A stretch of DNA of 25,410 bases from Oscillospiraceae bacterium (GCA_017646545.1 JAGCMI010000025.1:1-25410), one strand, 5' to 3'. Positions 1 to 7,978 are shown, counted from the stretch's first letter. Notes: a model not told the origin generated them from the sequence alone. Program-made: numbers and translations.

Positions 1-668
1 TCAATGGAGTCGGTCAGACGGCGGCGCAGGCCCTCTTTCAGCACCAAGCAATCCACCACCAGCTCGATGGTATGTTTTTTATTTTTTTCGCAGGGGATGG
101 TTTCGGTTAGATCATAGAGGATGCCATCCACCCGAACACGGGCAAAACCTTGTTTACGGGCATCCTCAAACACCTTTTGGTGCTCACCCTTTTTGCCACG
201 GATCACCGGAGAAAGAACGATAAAACGCGTTCCCTCCCCCAATGCCTCCACCCGGTCGACGATCTGGTCGATGGTCTGGCGGGAGATTTCCTTGCCGCAT
301 TTGGGACAGTGCGGAATGCCCACGCGAGCCCAGAGCAGACGCAGATAATCATAGATCTCCGTCACCGTACCCACGGTGGAACGGGGGTTTTTGGAAGTGG
401 TTTTCTGGTCAATGGAAATGGCGGGGGAAAGACCGTCGATACTGTCCACATCGGGTTTATCCATCTGACCCAAAAACTGACGGGCATAAGAACTGAGGCT
501 TTCCACATAGCGGCGCTGACCTTCCGCATAAATGGTATCAAAGGCCAAACTGGATTTACCGGAACCGGAAAGCCCGGTAAAAACCACCAATTTGTCCCTG
601 GGAATGGTCAAACTCACATTTTTTAAGTTATTTTCACGCGCGCCTTGAATGATGATTTTGTCGTTCAT
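1..668 (-). CDS. uvrA: UvrABC system protein A, N-terminal part (cut by window edge)
   Basis: UvrA is the ATP-dependent damage-recognition subunit of bacterial nucleotide-excision repair; it loads UvrB at DNA lesions. The visible 222 codons begin [20 protein letters not shown]. They contain the first Walker A motif GLSGSGKS at residues 32-39, the family-typical [22 protein letters not shown] segment region after it, and the start of the first zinc module (HCPKC near residue 118). The ATG at 666-668 is preceded on the minus strand by AAGAGGAAA, a fair ribosome site. The gene runs off the left edge, so the second ATPase half is not seen. It is transcribed away from prs, with its own promoter at 703-731. 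The identity is very secure. Confidence 0.97.
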   Translation of the reverse strand, partial: MNDKIIIQGARENNLKNVSLTIPRDKLVVFTGLSGSGKSSLAFDTIYAEGQRRYVESLSSYARQFLGQMDKPDVDSIDGLSPAISIDQKTTSKNPRSTVGTVTEIYDYLRLLWARVGIPHCPKCGKEISRQTIDQIVDRVEALGEGTRFIVLSPVIRGKKGEHQKVFEDARKQGFARVRVDGILYDLTETIPCEKNKKHTIELVVDCLVLKEGLRRRLTDSI

Positions 669-702
669 AAGCGTTTCCTCTTGCTGATATTTCGTTCCTA
701 AT

Positions 703-731
703 ATTATACCACAGAACCGGTCGGTACACAA
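703..731 (-). promoter_or_regulatory. Predicted uvrA promoter
   Basis: Read on the minus strand there is TTGTGT (726-731), a 17-bp spacer and a perfect TATAAT (703-708), about 35 nt upstream of the uvrA start codon. I see no clear LexA box of the Gram-positive CGAAC-N4-GTTCG type over it, so SOS control cannot be claimed from the sequence. Confidence 0.75.
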
Positions 732-888
732 GTATTATTTCAAACATAATTTCGTTTAAGGCACAGAAGCTACTTCCACTTCCGCCAGTTGTGGCCGAAA
801 AAAGTAGTATATACTTACTTTTGTTCTTTTTGCTATAAATGTTTGCAGATTTATTCTTTTTTTAGTTGTTATTTTCCCCTTTCCGATG

Positions 889-918
889 TTGCTTTTTTCT
901 GCACTTTAGTGCTATAAT
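889..918 (+). promoter_or_regulatory. Predicted prs promoter with 12-bp dyad abutting the -10
   Basis: TTGCTT (889-894), an 18-bp spacer and TATAAT (913-918). The -10 is also extended (TGC immediately before it). The spacer ends with the dyad GCACTTTAGTGC at 901-912, flush against the -10 hexamer. Transcription would start near 925, giving a leader of about 57 nt before the prs ATG. Confidence 0.75.
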
Positions 919-981
919 ACTCTTGGTAACCATTGCATTACACGCATGATAATAAAAAGAATAATCAGTGAGGTAATTGAG

Positions 982-1944
982 ATGCACGCTTACGACAACA
1001 TCAAGATTTTCACCGGCAATTCCAACCCTGCATTCGCCCAGACCGTATGCCATGAACTGTGGCTGCCCATGGGCAAGGCCACTGTCAGAACCTTTGCTGA
1101 CGGCGAAGCTTCCGTTTCTCTGGAAGAAACCGTCCGTGGCGCCGACGTTTTTCTGATTCAGTCCACCTGCAAGCCCGTCAATGATCATTTGATGGAACTG
1201 CTGGTTATGATCGACGCATGCCGCCGCGCTTCCGCCGGCCGCATCACCGCGGTCATCCCCTACTTCGGCTATGCCCGTCAGGACCGCAAGGCCAAGAGCC
1301 GTGACCCCATCTCCGCCAAGCTGGTTGCCAATATGATCACCGCCGCCGGCGCTGATCGTGTGCTGACCATGGACCTGCACGCCTCCCAGATTCAGGGCTT
1401 CTTCGACATTCCTCTGGATCATCTGCTGGGCGCTCCCTCCTTCGTGGAGTACTACATGAACAAGTTCCCCGAGGATCAGTTCAACCACGAGGAATTCTGC
1501 GTAGTCTCCCCCGACGTTGGCTCCGTTGCCCGTGCCCGTAACTTCGCTCAGAAGGTTCACATGAATCTGGCCATCGTTGACAAGCGCCGCCAGAAGGCCA
1601 ACGAATCCGAAGTAATGAACGTCATCGGTGATGTGAAGGGCAAGACCTGCATTCTGTATGATGACATGGTGGATACCGCCGGTTCTCTGTGCAACGCTGC
1701 CAAGGCTCTGGTGGAAGTGGGCGGTGCAAAGGAAGTTTACGCCTGCGCAACCCATGGTGTTCTCTCCGGTCCTGCTTATGACCGCATCGAGGCCAGCGTC
1801 ATCAAGGAGATGCTGTTCCTGAACACCATTCCTCAGGTTGGCAACACTCCCAGCAACAAGATCAAGTTCCTGGATGTGGCTCCCATCTTCGCTCGTGCCA
1901 TTGAGCATATCCACGGTGGCACCTCCATTGCTGATCTGTTCTAA
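982..1944 (+). CDS. prs: Ribose-phosphate pyrophosphokinase (PRPP synthetase)
   Basis: The enzyme makes PRPP from ribose 5-phosphate and ATP, feeding purine, pyrimidine, NAD, histidine and tryptophan synthesis in the cytosol. The product is 320 residues, the usual length for class I bacterial enzymes. Visible hallmarks are IPYFGYARQDRK, the ATP/metal segment ending MDLHASQIQGFF, a conserved SPDVGSVARAR stretch, the flexible-loop VDKRR, and the PRPP-binding loop YDDMVDTAGS. An in-frame ATG exists at 946, but AGG at 971-973 sits 8 nt upstream of the 982 ATG, and family members start close to this point (MHAYDNIKIFTGNSNPAFA). The stop TAA shares its last base with the pth ATG, so the two are probably translationally coupled. 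hpt in this window uses the product. Confidence 0.97.
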   Translation: MHAYDNIKIFTGNSNPAFAQTVCHELWLPMGKATVRTFADGEASVSLEETVRGADVFLIQSTCKPVNDHLMELLVMIDACRRASAGRITAVIPYFGYARQDRKAKSRDPISAKLVANMITAAGADRVLTMDLHASQIQGFFDIPLDHLLGAPSFVEYYMNKFPEDQFNHEEFCVVSPDVGSVARARNFAQKVHMNLAIVDKRRQKANESEVMNVIGDVKGKTCILYDDMVDTAGSLCNAAKALVEVGGAKEVYACATHGVLSGPAYDRIEASVIKEMLFLNTIPQVGNTPSNKIKFLDVAPIFARAIEHIHGGTSIADLF

Positions 1945-2534
1945 TGTTCGGCAGAAACAGCGAAACATGGCTCATCGTCGGTTTGGGTAACCCCGGCCGG
2001 GAATATGAGAATACCCGTCACAATGCCGGTTTCCGCGCATTGGACATCCTTGCCTCCAAGCTGGGCTGCAAGGTGGATAAAGCCAAATTCCAGGGTCTTT
2101 ACGGCCAAGTGAATTACAAAGGCAGAAAATTGCTGCTGCTGAAGCCTCAGACCTATATGAATCTGTCCGGTCGAAGCGTGCTGCAATTGAGTGCATTTTT
2201 CCATGTGCCCCCTCAGAATATCATCATTCTGTTTGACGATATCTCTCTGGAGCCGGGTCGTCTGCGTCTGCGCAAGGACGGCTCTGCCGGTGGACACAAT
2301 GGCATCAAATCCATCATTCAAGAGCTGGGCAGCCAGGAATTCCCCAGAGTGAAAATCGGTGTAGGCGCAAAGCCCCATCCGGATTTTGACCTGGCCAACT
2401 GGGTGCTGTCGGCTTTCACTGCGCAGGAAGAAAAGGCGCTGCAGCCTGCTCTGGAACGAGCCGCCGATGCGGCTTTGGCCATTGTGGAATTGGGCGTACC
2501 GGAAGCTTCCAACCGCTTTGGTGGCATGAAGTAA
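1944..2534 (+). CDS. pth: Peptidyl-tRNA hydrolase
   Basis: Pth cleaves the ester bond of peptidyl-tRNAs that drop off ribosomes and so recycles tRNA. The 196-residue product has the full bacterial Pth signature: IVGLGNPGREYENTRHNAGF, with the catalytic histidine at H26; KPQTYMNLSG around residues 67-76; the FDD motif (D98/D99) corresponding to the catalytic aspartate region; and GSAGGHNGIKSI. The start codon overlaps the prs stop by one base, and its ribosome site lies inside the prs coding end. prs-pth-mfd follows the Bacillus prs-ctc-pth-fin-mfd order, but without ctc and fin. A 12-bp hairpin separates it from mfd. Confidence 0.97.
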   Translation: MFGRNSETWLIVGLGNPGREYENTRHNAGFRALDILASKLGCKVDKAKFQGLYGQVNYKGRKLLLLKPQTYMNLSGRSVLQLSAFFHVPPQNIIILFDDISLEPGRLRLRKDGSAGGHNGIKSIIQELGSQEFPRVKIGVGAKPHPDFDLANWVLSAFTAQEEKALQPALERAADAALAIVELGVPEASNRFGGMK

Positions 2535-2550
2535 TTTTGTTGAATAACCA

Positions 2551-2578
2551 CGGAAAGGGGGATATTTCCCCCTTTCCG
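2551..2578 (+). terminator. GC-rich 12-bp hairpin between pth and mfd, weak or partial terminator
   Basis: A perfect 12-bp stem (2551-2562 with 2567-2578) closes a TATT loop. No run of U follows on the + strand; the next bases are CATTGTTGCGTTG. It therefore looks less like a full intrinsic terminator than like an attenuating or mRNA-stabilising hairpin. mfd begins only 38 nt later with no clear promoter of its own, so read-through from prs-pth is likely. Confidence 0.5.
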
Positions 2579-2616
2579 CATTGTTGCGTTGTCTAATAAC
2601 CGCACGGAGGGATCCT

Positions 2617-5600
2617 ATGGAACAACTGATATCCTTACTCAATACCATGCCGGAATACAAAACCCTGGTGCAGACACTGCAGCAGGGCGATTCTGCTGCG
2701 GTAACGGGCATTGGTCAGGTCAATCGCAGCCATATGATTGCAGGTCTGCGGAAAGAACTCAATCGTCCCATTGCCATCGTTTGTCAAGATGACATGGCCG
2801 CCCGTCGCCTGCAGGAAGAATTGCGATCCTTCCTGGGGGAAACTGCCCCCATTCTCCCCAGCCGTGAACTGACGCTGTATGACAGTGCGGTCGTCAGCCG
2901 TGCCTGGGAGCAGAAGCGGCTGCGGCAACTATACGATCTGTCTTTGGGCAAGGTTCCCCTGCAGATTTTCACTTGGGAGTCCCTTTCCCAGAGAACCATG
3001 CCAAAAAATGTGCTGCAGGCAGCGGCATTTTCTTTGGAAGCCGGGCAGGAATATGCACTGGATCACATCGTCAGCCGATTGATCCATGCCGGCTACAGCA
3101 GATGCGGCATGGTAGAAGGTCCGGGACAGTTCGCCCTGCGAGGCGGTATTCTGGACATCTACTCCCCCGCTGCCGACCGTCCTTTCCGCTGTGAGTTCTT
3201 TGGTGACGAATTGGACACCATGGGCTATTTCGAGCCGGACACCCAGCGCCGGACGGAGAATGTGGACTGCGTGGTGGTACTCCCCGTGGGCGAAACCCAG
3301 CCCAGACTTCACAACGAAGGTTTGGAGGGTTTGTGCAACGATCTGCGGAGCATGATCGCCCGGCAGCGCCGCCGCAAAAATCCCAACGAACAACTGATCC
3401 AGACCCTGCAGAAGGATCTGGAAAAATACGAGAACGATATCTCGAATCCCGCCTCCGACCGTTACATGGCGCTGATCTATCCGGAATTTGCCACCGCTGT
3501 GGATTATCTGCCGGCAGACGGCATTCTGGTTTTGTGCGATCAGGGCAGCCTGCACCGCACTTCCCGTACCCGTACAGAGGAGATGGGTATGCAGCTGGAC
3601 AGCCTGCTGCAAAACGGATTGGTTGCCGGTGAACTGTGTGACTATGTGTGCCAATGGGAAGATTTCTGCAATCGGCTCAGCGGCAGAACCGTGGCCTATT
3701 TGGATTCTTTCTCCGGCGCTTCCTATCCGGAAGAAAATCGCCCCAAGCAGCTTCTGCCCATGATTGCCAAGCAACTGCCCAGCTATGGCGGCAATCTGGA
3801 TGTGGCAGCATCCGACCTGGCCCATTATCAGAAAATGGAATTCCGCTGTCTGGTGCTTTGCGGCAGCCGCCGACGGGCGGAGATGCTGCAGGAAATGCTG
3901 CGGGAGAAGAATCTTTCCGCATTCTTGTGCATTCCCCTTGTTACCATGCCCAGCGAGGGACAGATCCTGCTGGCAGAAGGCACCCTGCCCTACGGCATGG
4001 AATATCCCAATGTGCGTCTTGCCGTGCTGACAGAAGGTCAGCTCATCAACAAGACCGCACCCAAGAAAAAGGCAGCAAAGAAAACTGCCACCAACCGGCA
4101 AAAACTAAATTCCTTTACGGATCTGTCCCCCGGCGATCTGGTGGTTCATGAAAACTACGGTATTGGCCGTTTTGTTTCCATGGAGCAGATCAAGGTGGAT
4201 GGCGCCATCAAGGACTATGTGAAGATCGCCTATCAGGGTTCTGATACTCTGTTCGTTCCTGCCACACAGCTGGATATGGTCAGCAAATACATCGGCAACG
4301 GCGGCGAAGATGCCACCGTCAAGCTCAACAAGATCGGCACCGATGCATGGCAGAAAACCAAGACCAAAGCCAGAAAAGCCGCCAAGGACATGGCGGCGGA
4401 ACTCATCAAACTCTATGCCGCCCGAAAGCGGCAGGAGGGCTTTGCCTTTGCGGCAGACACCCCCTGGCAGCAGGAATTTGAGGACAATTTCCCCTATCCG
4501 GAAACGGACGATCAGCTGCGCTGCATCGCGGAAATCAAGGGCGATATGGAATCTCCCATTCCCATGGATCGCCTGCTCTGCGGCGATGTTGGCTTCGGCA
4601 AAACCGAGGTTGCACTGCGCGCAGTGATGAAAGCCGTCATGGACTCCAAGCAGGTGGCCATTTTGGTGCCCACCACGGTGCTGGCACAGCAGCATTATCA
4701 CACCGCGGTTTCCCGTTTCCGGGGTTTCCCGGTGAATATTGATGTGCTCAGCCGTTTCCGCACCACGGCAGAGCAGAACCGAACCCTGCAAAATGTAAGA
4801 GCAGGCTCTGTGGATCTGGTCATCGGCACCCATAAACTGCTGCAAAAGACCGTGCAGTTCAAGAATCTCGGTCTATTGATCATTGACGAAGAACAGCGTT
4901 TCGGTGTCAGCCACAAAGAACGGCTGAAGGAGCTGTCCCAAGGTGTGGATGTGCTGACCCTCTCCGCCACCCCCATCCCCAGAACATTGAACATGGCTCT
5001 CTCTGGTATTCGGGATATGTCCACCATTGAAGCGCCCCCCTCCGACCGGTATCCGGTGCAGACCTTTGTCATCGAGCACAATAACACCATTTTGGACGAT
5101 GCCATCCGCCGCGAGGTGGAGCGAGGCGGTCAGGTTTACTATCTGCACAATCGGGTGGAGACCATCGACCAATGCGCTTCGGCACTCAAGCGGCGCATCC
5201 CCGGTCTTTCTGTGGCAGTCGCCCACGGAAAAATGGGCGAAGATGCGCTGGGCGATGTGATGCAGGCCATGGCAGATGGCGAAATTCAGGTATTGGTGTG
5301 CACCACCATTATTGAAACCGGCTTGGACATTCCCAATGCCAACACCCTCATTATTGAAAATGCGGATCGATTTGGTCTTTCCCAGCTGCATCAGCTCCGC
5401 GGCCGCGTGGGTCGTTCCACCCGTCACGCCTATGCATACTTCACCTACAAGCCCGATAAGGCTCTGACAGAAATCGCGGAAAAGCGACTTTCTGCCATTC
5501 GTGACTTTGCGGAATTCGGCTCCGGTTTCAAAATTGCCATGCGTGACCTGGAAATCCGAGGCGCCGGCAATCTGCTGGGTGCAGAGCAATCGGGCCACAT

Positions 5601-6141
5601 GATGAGTGTGGGTTACGATATGTATCTGAAGCTGCTGGATGAAGCCGTTCTTGAAGAACGGGGCGAGAAACCCAAGGTGCCGGATTGCACCGCAGACTTG
5701 AATGTCACCGCCAATGTTTCCCAGGATTATGTTTCCCGGGGCGAGGAACGGATGGACCTGTATCGCCGTATGGCGGCCATCCGCACCCAAACGGATGCAG
5801 ACGACCTGCTGGACGAGGTGATCGACCGCTATGGTGATCCTCCCAAGGGCGTGCTGAACCTCATTGACATTGCGCTGCTTCGTGCGGAAGCCAAGTGCTG
5901 CGGCATTATCGACATCCGTCAAAAAGCCAGCGATGTGATGCTGACTTTGGCTGAAATGGACTTTGAGTCCATCAGCATGATCTGCTCCACACCGGATTAT
6001 AAGGATCGGCTTTTCTTCGTGGCAACCGCCAAGCAACCCACGCTTCGATTCAAGCTTCACAGCGGCAGCGACAGCTTGAAGCAGACCAAGGTGCTGGTGG
6101 CAAAAATGAAACAGCAAGTGAAGCAGGAAAACGCACAATAA
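2617..6141 (+). CDS. mfd: Transcription-repair-coupling factor Mfd
   Basis: Mfd is the DNA translocase that pushes stalled RNA polymerase off damaged DNA and recruits UvrA. The 1174-residue product has all expected modules. A UvrB-like N-terminal region includes GYSRCGMVEGPGQFALRGG near residues 155-175. A lysine-rich linker leads to the CarD/RID RNA-polymerase-binding domain (about 500-560, beginning FTDLSPGDLVVHENYGIGRF). The RecG-like motor has Walker A GDVGFGKT at 656-663, DEEQ at 757-760, SATPIPRTL, and LRGRVGRS near 928-934, followed by the C-terminal TRCF domain. GGAGGGA at 2606-2612 lies 4 nt before the ATG. A TTG at 2581 is in frame but has no ribosome site. The gene shares this window with uvrA, its partner in repair. 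Confidence 0.98.
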   Translation: MEQLISLLNTMPEYKTLVQTLQQGDSAAVTGIGQVNRSHMIAGLRKELNRPIAIVCQDDMAARRLQEELRSFLGETAPILPSRELTLYDSAVVSRAWEQKRLRQLYDLSLGKVPLQIFTWESLSQRTMPKNVLQAAAFSLEAGQEYALDHIVSRLIHAGYSRCGMVEGPGQFALRGGILDIYSPAADRPFRCEFFGDELDTMGYFEPDTQRRTENVDCVVVLPVGETQPRLHNEGLEGLCNDLRSMIARQRRRKNPNEQLIQTLQKDLEKYENDISNPASDRYMALIYPEFATAVDYLPADGILVLCDQGSLHRTSRTRTEEMGMQLDSLLQNGLVAGELCDYVCQWEDFCNRLSGRTVAYLDSFSGASYPEENRPKQLLPMIAKQLPSYGGNLDVAASDLAHYQKMEFRCLVLCGSRRRAEMLQEMLREKNLSAFLCIPLVTMPSEGQILLAEGTLPYGMEYPNVRLAVLTEGQLINKTAPKKKAAKKTATNRQKLNSFTDLSPGDLVVHENYGIGRFVSMEQIKVDGAIKDYVKIAYQGSDTLFVPATQLDMVSKYIGNGGEDATVKLNKIGTDAWQKTKTKARKAAKDMAAELIKLYAARKRQEGFAFAADTPWQQEFEDNFPYPETDDQLRCIAEIKGDMESPIPMDRLLCGDVGFGKTEVALRAVMKAVMDSKQVAILVPTTVLAQQHYHTAVSRFRGFPVNIDVLSRFRTTAEQNRTLQNVRAGSVDLVIGTHKLLQKTVQFKNLGLLIIDEEQRFGVSHKERLKELSQGVDVLTLSATPIPRTLNMALSGIRDMSTIEAPPSDRYPVQTFVIEHNNTILDDAIRREVERGGQVYYLHNRVETIDQCASALKRRIPGLSVAVAHGKMGEDALGDVMQAMADGEIQVLVCTTIIETGLDIPNANTLIIENADRFGLSQLHQLRGRVGRSTRHAYAYFTYKPDKALTEIAEKRLSAIRDFAEFGSGFKIAMRDLEIRGAGNLLGAEQSGHMMSVGYDMYLKLLDEAVLEERGEKPKVPDCTADLNVTANVSQDYVSRGEERMDLYRRMAAIRTQTDADDLLDEVIDRYGDPPKGVLNLIDIALLRAEAKCCGIIDIRQKASDVMLTLAEMDFESISMICSTPDYKDRLFFVATAKQPTLRFKLHSGSDSLKQTKVLVAKMKQQVKQENAQ

Positions 6142-6218
6142 AGAAGTGCTCATGCCTAAGGCGGGGCTCTATAAGACAGTATCCGCTTCAAAAGCAATCT
6201 TTTTATCCAATACAGCAC

Positions 6219-6264
6219 AAAAGCGCTATGGTAGGCATCGACCTTACCATAGCGCTTTTTCTTA
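6219..6264 (+). terminator. Strong intrinsic terminator downstream of mfd
   Basis: AAAAGCGCTATGGTA (6219-6233) pairs perfectly with 6245-6259. Two more pairs (G6234-U6244 wobble and G6235-C6243) extend this to 17 bp with a 7-nt loop. It is followed by TTTTTCTTATTTT, so it should end mfd transcription. On the minus strand it is followed only by a short T run (TTTTGTG), so termination of the opposing operon would be weaker. It is nested within the larger inverted repeat. Confidence 0.85.
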
Positions 6265-6302
6265 TTTTGAAATAAAAACCTTCACTTTTGAAGTGCTTTG
6301 CA

Positions 6303-6410
6303 GTTTTGCCGCTTGGATTTTCTTTTGTAACAAGGAATAGCCACGCAGAAATACTTCGTGTATTTCAAGGGGTTATTCTGAAGTTACGGAGGAAAAGACT
6401 GAGGCAAAAC
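6303..6410 (+). other. 108-nt long hairpin, possible structured RNA
   Basis: Pairs: 6303-6310 with 6403-6410 (8), 6318-6331 with 6383-6396 (14 contiguous, three of them G-U), 6335-6342 with 6371-6378 (8, one G-U), and an apical stem 6348-6354 with 6360-6366 (7) closing a TTCGT loop. That is 37 pairs. All four wobbles are G-U when the RNA is read from the + strand; they would be A-C mismatches in a minus-strand RNA. No promoter or known family was recognised. Confidence 0.5.
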
Positions 6411-6458
6411 CGAATAATGTCTTATGGTGCCCCGCCTAAAAGCATGAGCATTTTATTT

Positions 6459-6881
6459 TCACTTAGGACGAACTTCCAGATGGTACTCCACCTGGCCTGC
6501 GTCGGAATTTTCAATGGCGATGGAATACTGCAGATCCACCACGCCACCCTGCTGGCCAATGGTCGCCTCGATCATTTGGGCACAGACGGTGAGCATCAAC
6601 GCGCCAAACTCCATTTGATACAGCGATTCATGGGGCACACCCTGCTGGAAGATCATTTTGGATTGCAGGCGTCCGGTTCGCTCCAGAATCACCAGACCCG
6701 GCTCCAAACGGAATGTGGTGGTAACACCGGCAAGACCCGTCAGCTCCGTTTCCTCATAACAGATATCCCAGCCGCCATCCCGCTCCTCCAGGGTTCCATC
6801 GGTCACCAGTTCGATGACATCCGGATCCTGGCCGGGATAATATTGCTTTCCGCAAAGGGAAAGAACCACATCTTTTTTCAT
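6459..6881 (-). CDS. DUF1934 family protein (YwiB-like)
   Basis: This is a 140-residue soluble protein of the DUF1934 family, known as a small calycin-like beta-barrel of unknown function. The recognisable features are the opening KKDVVLSLCGKQ, a middle YEETELTGLAGVTTTFRLEPG strand region, RTGRLQSKMIFQQGVPHESLYQMEFG and the closing IAIENSDAGQVEYHLEVRPK. I see no catalytic motif. Its ATG overlaps the ddl stop in the form ATGA (6878-6881). GGAGG lies 6 nt upstream inside the ddl coding end, so it is co-translated with ddl. Its position at the end of murC-ddl suggests a link with cell-envelope synthesis, but that is context only. The gene ends right at the edge of the inverted-repeat element. 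Confidence 0.85.
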   Translation of the reverse strand: MKKDVVLSLCGKQYYPGQDPDVIELVTDGTLEERDGGWDICYEETELTGLAGVTTTFRLEPGLVILERTGRLQSKMIFQQGVPHESLYQMEFGALMLTVCAQMIEATIGQQGGVVDLQYSIAIENSDAGQVEYHLEVRPK

Positions 6882-7948
6882 TCGGATGCCTCCATTGCCA
6901 ATGCCAGCAACTGATCCAGCAGCAATCCATACTCCACACCGCTGGCTTCAAACAGCTTGGGGTACATGGAAATGGATGTAAAGCCGGGCAGCGTGTTGAT
7001 CTCATTAAAGACCATGCGGTTATCATCATAGGTCACAAAGAAATCCACGCGGCTAAGACCACGGCATCCCAACGCGCTATAGATCTTCACCGCGGCATCC
7101 CGGACCTGCTCCGCCACATCCTCGTCGATACGGGCGGGAATATAGGCCACGGAAGTGTCGGTGATATACTTTGCATCGTAATCGTAGAATTCCGCGCCGG
7201 AATCGATCTCACCGCAGATGGAGGCGATGGGGCTGTCATTACCCATGACTGCCACTTCCACTTCCCTGCCGCGGATAAATTCTTCAACCAGGATCTTCTC
7301 GTCATATTCTGCAGCCACCAGCAATGCCTTCTGCAGCGACAGGGCATCCGTTGCCTTGGAAACACCCACGGAAGAGCCGGTGCCGGCAGGCTTGACGAAC
7401 ATGGGGAATGTAAACTTTGCCTGCAACTGGGCCAGAATGGACTCCATTTTATGATGCAGTTCGCTTCTGCGAATCAAAGACCAGGCGGCCTGGGGCTGAC
7501 CGATGTGATCCACCACCAGCTTGGTCAGGGTCTTATCCATGGACACAGCGGAGGCTGCCACATTGGGGCCTACGCAGGCAATACCGGCCAACTGCAGCAG
7601 ACCCTGCACGGCACCATCCTCGCCATTTTCACCATGGAGCACCGGGAACACCACATCCAACTGGATATTGGTGACACCGTCCTGCTCAAAGCACAGCAGG
7701 CCTTGACCCCGTACGGGGGAAATGGCCACGGGGCAGTTATCCGGATGATTCTCCCACTGGCCATCGGGAAGCAAGGAATAGTCACTTCCGCGGTAATGGA
7801 ACCAGCGACCATCCCGGGTAATGCCCACGGGGTAAATATTATACTTTTCCTGGTTCAAATTGTTCAGCACAGACTCGGCAGACCGCAGGGACACGGCATG
7901 CTCCGGACTCATGCCACCGAACAAAATGCACACATTGTGTTTTCTCAC
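6878..7948 (-). CDS. ddl: D-alanine--D-alanine ligase
   Basis: Ddl joins two D-alanines for the peptidoglycan stem peptide in an ATP-grasp reaction. The product is 356 residues. Features seen: FGGMSPEHAVSL, with the conserved glutamate at E16; LHGENGEDGAVQGLL; the ATP-grasp lysine segment FPMFVKPAGTGSSVGVSKA; EEFIRGREVEVAVMG; FYDYDAKY, typical of D-Ala-D-Ala rather than D-Ala-D-Lac enzymes as I remember them; and the metal site RVDFFVTYDDNRMVFNEINTLPG. I chose the GTG at 7946-7948 because AGGA lies 8 nt upstream. A further GTG at 7961-7963 would add five residues (VRIFE) but would put the ribosome site inside the coding region. It follows murC by 30 nt and overlaps the DUF1934 gene by 4 nt. 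Confidence 0.95.
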   Translation of the reverse strand: MRKHNVCILFGGMSPEHAVSLRSAESVLNNLNQEKYNIYPVGITRDGRWFHYRGSDYSLLPDGQWENHPDNCPVAISPVRGQGLLCFEQDGVTNIQLDVVFPVLHGENGEDGAVQGLLQLAGIACVGPNVAASAVSMDKTLTKLVVDHIGQPQAAWSLIRRSELHHKMESILAQLQAKFTFPMFVKPAGTGSSVGVSKATDALSLQKALLVAAEYDEKILVEEFIRGREVEVAVMGNDSPIASICGEIDSGAEFYDYDAKYITDTSVAYIPARIDEDVAEQVRDAAVKIYSALGCRGLSRVDFFVTYDDNRMVFNEINTLPGFTSISMYPKLFEASGVEYGLLLDQLLALAMEASE

Positions 7949-7978
7949 TTCAAAAATCCTCACTTTCAGGGCGCTGAA

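Larger units (their letters stand above)
669..981. other. Divergent uvrA/prs intergenic region
   Basis: This 313-nt gap separates two divergent genes. It holds the uvrA promoter on the left and the prs promoter on the right. Between them, around 770-807, is an imperfect dyad: CTACTT (770-775) with AAGTAG (802-807), and inside it CCAC (776-779) with GTGG (791-794). The dyad lies upstream of both predicted start sites, so it would act as DNA rather than as a leader RNA. The right half is very AT-rich. I see no open reading frame with a ribosome site. Confidence 0.6.
6138..6459 (+). repeat. Long imperfect inverted repeat filling the mfd/DUF1934 gap: structured-RNA or MITE-like candidate
   Basis: The 317-nt gap has no credible ORF; it is almost entirely secondary structure. 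The left arm 6143-6185 pairs with the right arm 6411-6454: 6143-6155 with 6442-6454 (13 pairs), 6159-6167 with 6429-6437 (9), 6169-6178 with 6418-6427 (10), then 6180-6182 with 6414-6416 and 6184-6185 with 6411-6412. Inside lie a 17-bp terminator-like hairpin (6219-6259), a small hairpin (CACTT 6283-6287 with AAGTG 6291-6295) and a 108-nt long hairpin (6303-6410) that would stack directly on the outer stem. The arms reach to within a few bases of both flanking stop codons. I do not recognise a known RNA family in it. Confidence 0.6.

Noticed and set aside
2537..2612. Imperfect direct repeat (AATAACC-ACGGA on both sides of the pth-mfd hairpin)
   Set aside because: It is short and degenerate. 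It may be a trace of a small insertion, but the evidence is too weak to call one.
6146..6340. 64-codon frame within the inverted-repeat element
   Set aside because: It has no ribosome site, crosses the terminator hairpin and has no recognisable product. The interval is better explained by secondary structure.
6142..6458. Possible RNase P RNA, tmRNA or 6S RNA in the structured gap
   Set aside because: The GGAGGAAAAG stretch only loosely recalls the RNase P core. The other conserved segments of these RNAs are not seen, and a terminator lies inside.
6288..6914. 208-codon frame on the + strand crossing the element and the DUF1934 gene
   Set aside because: It is antisense to a well-supported gene coupled to ddl.
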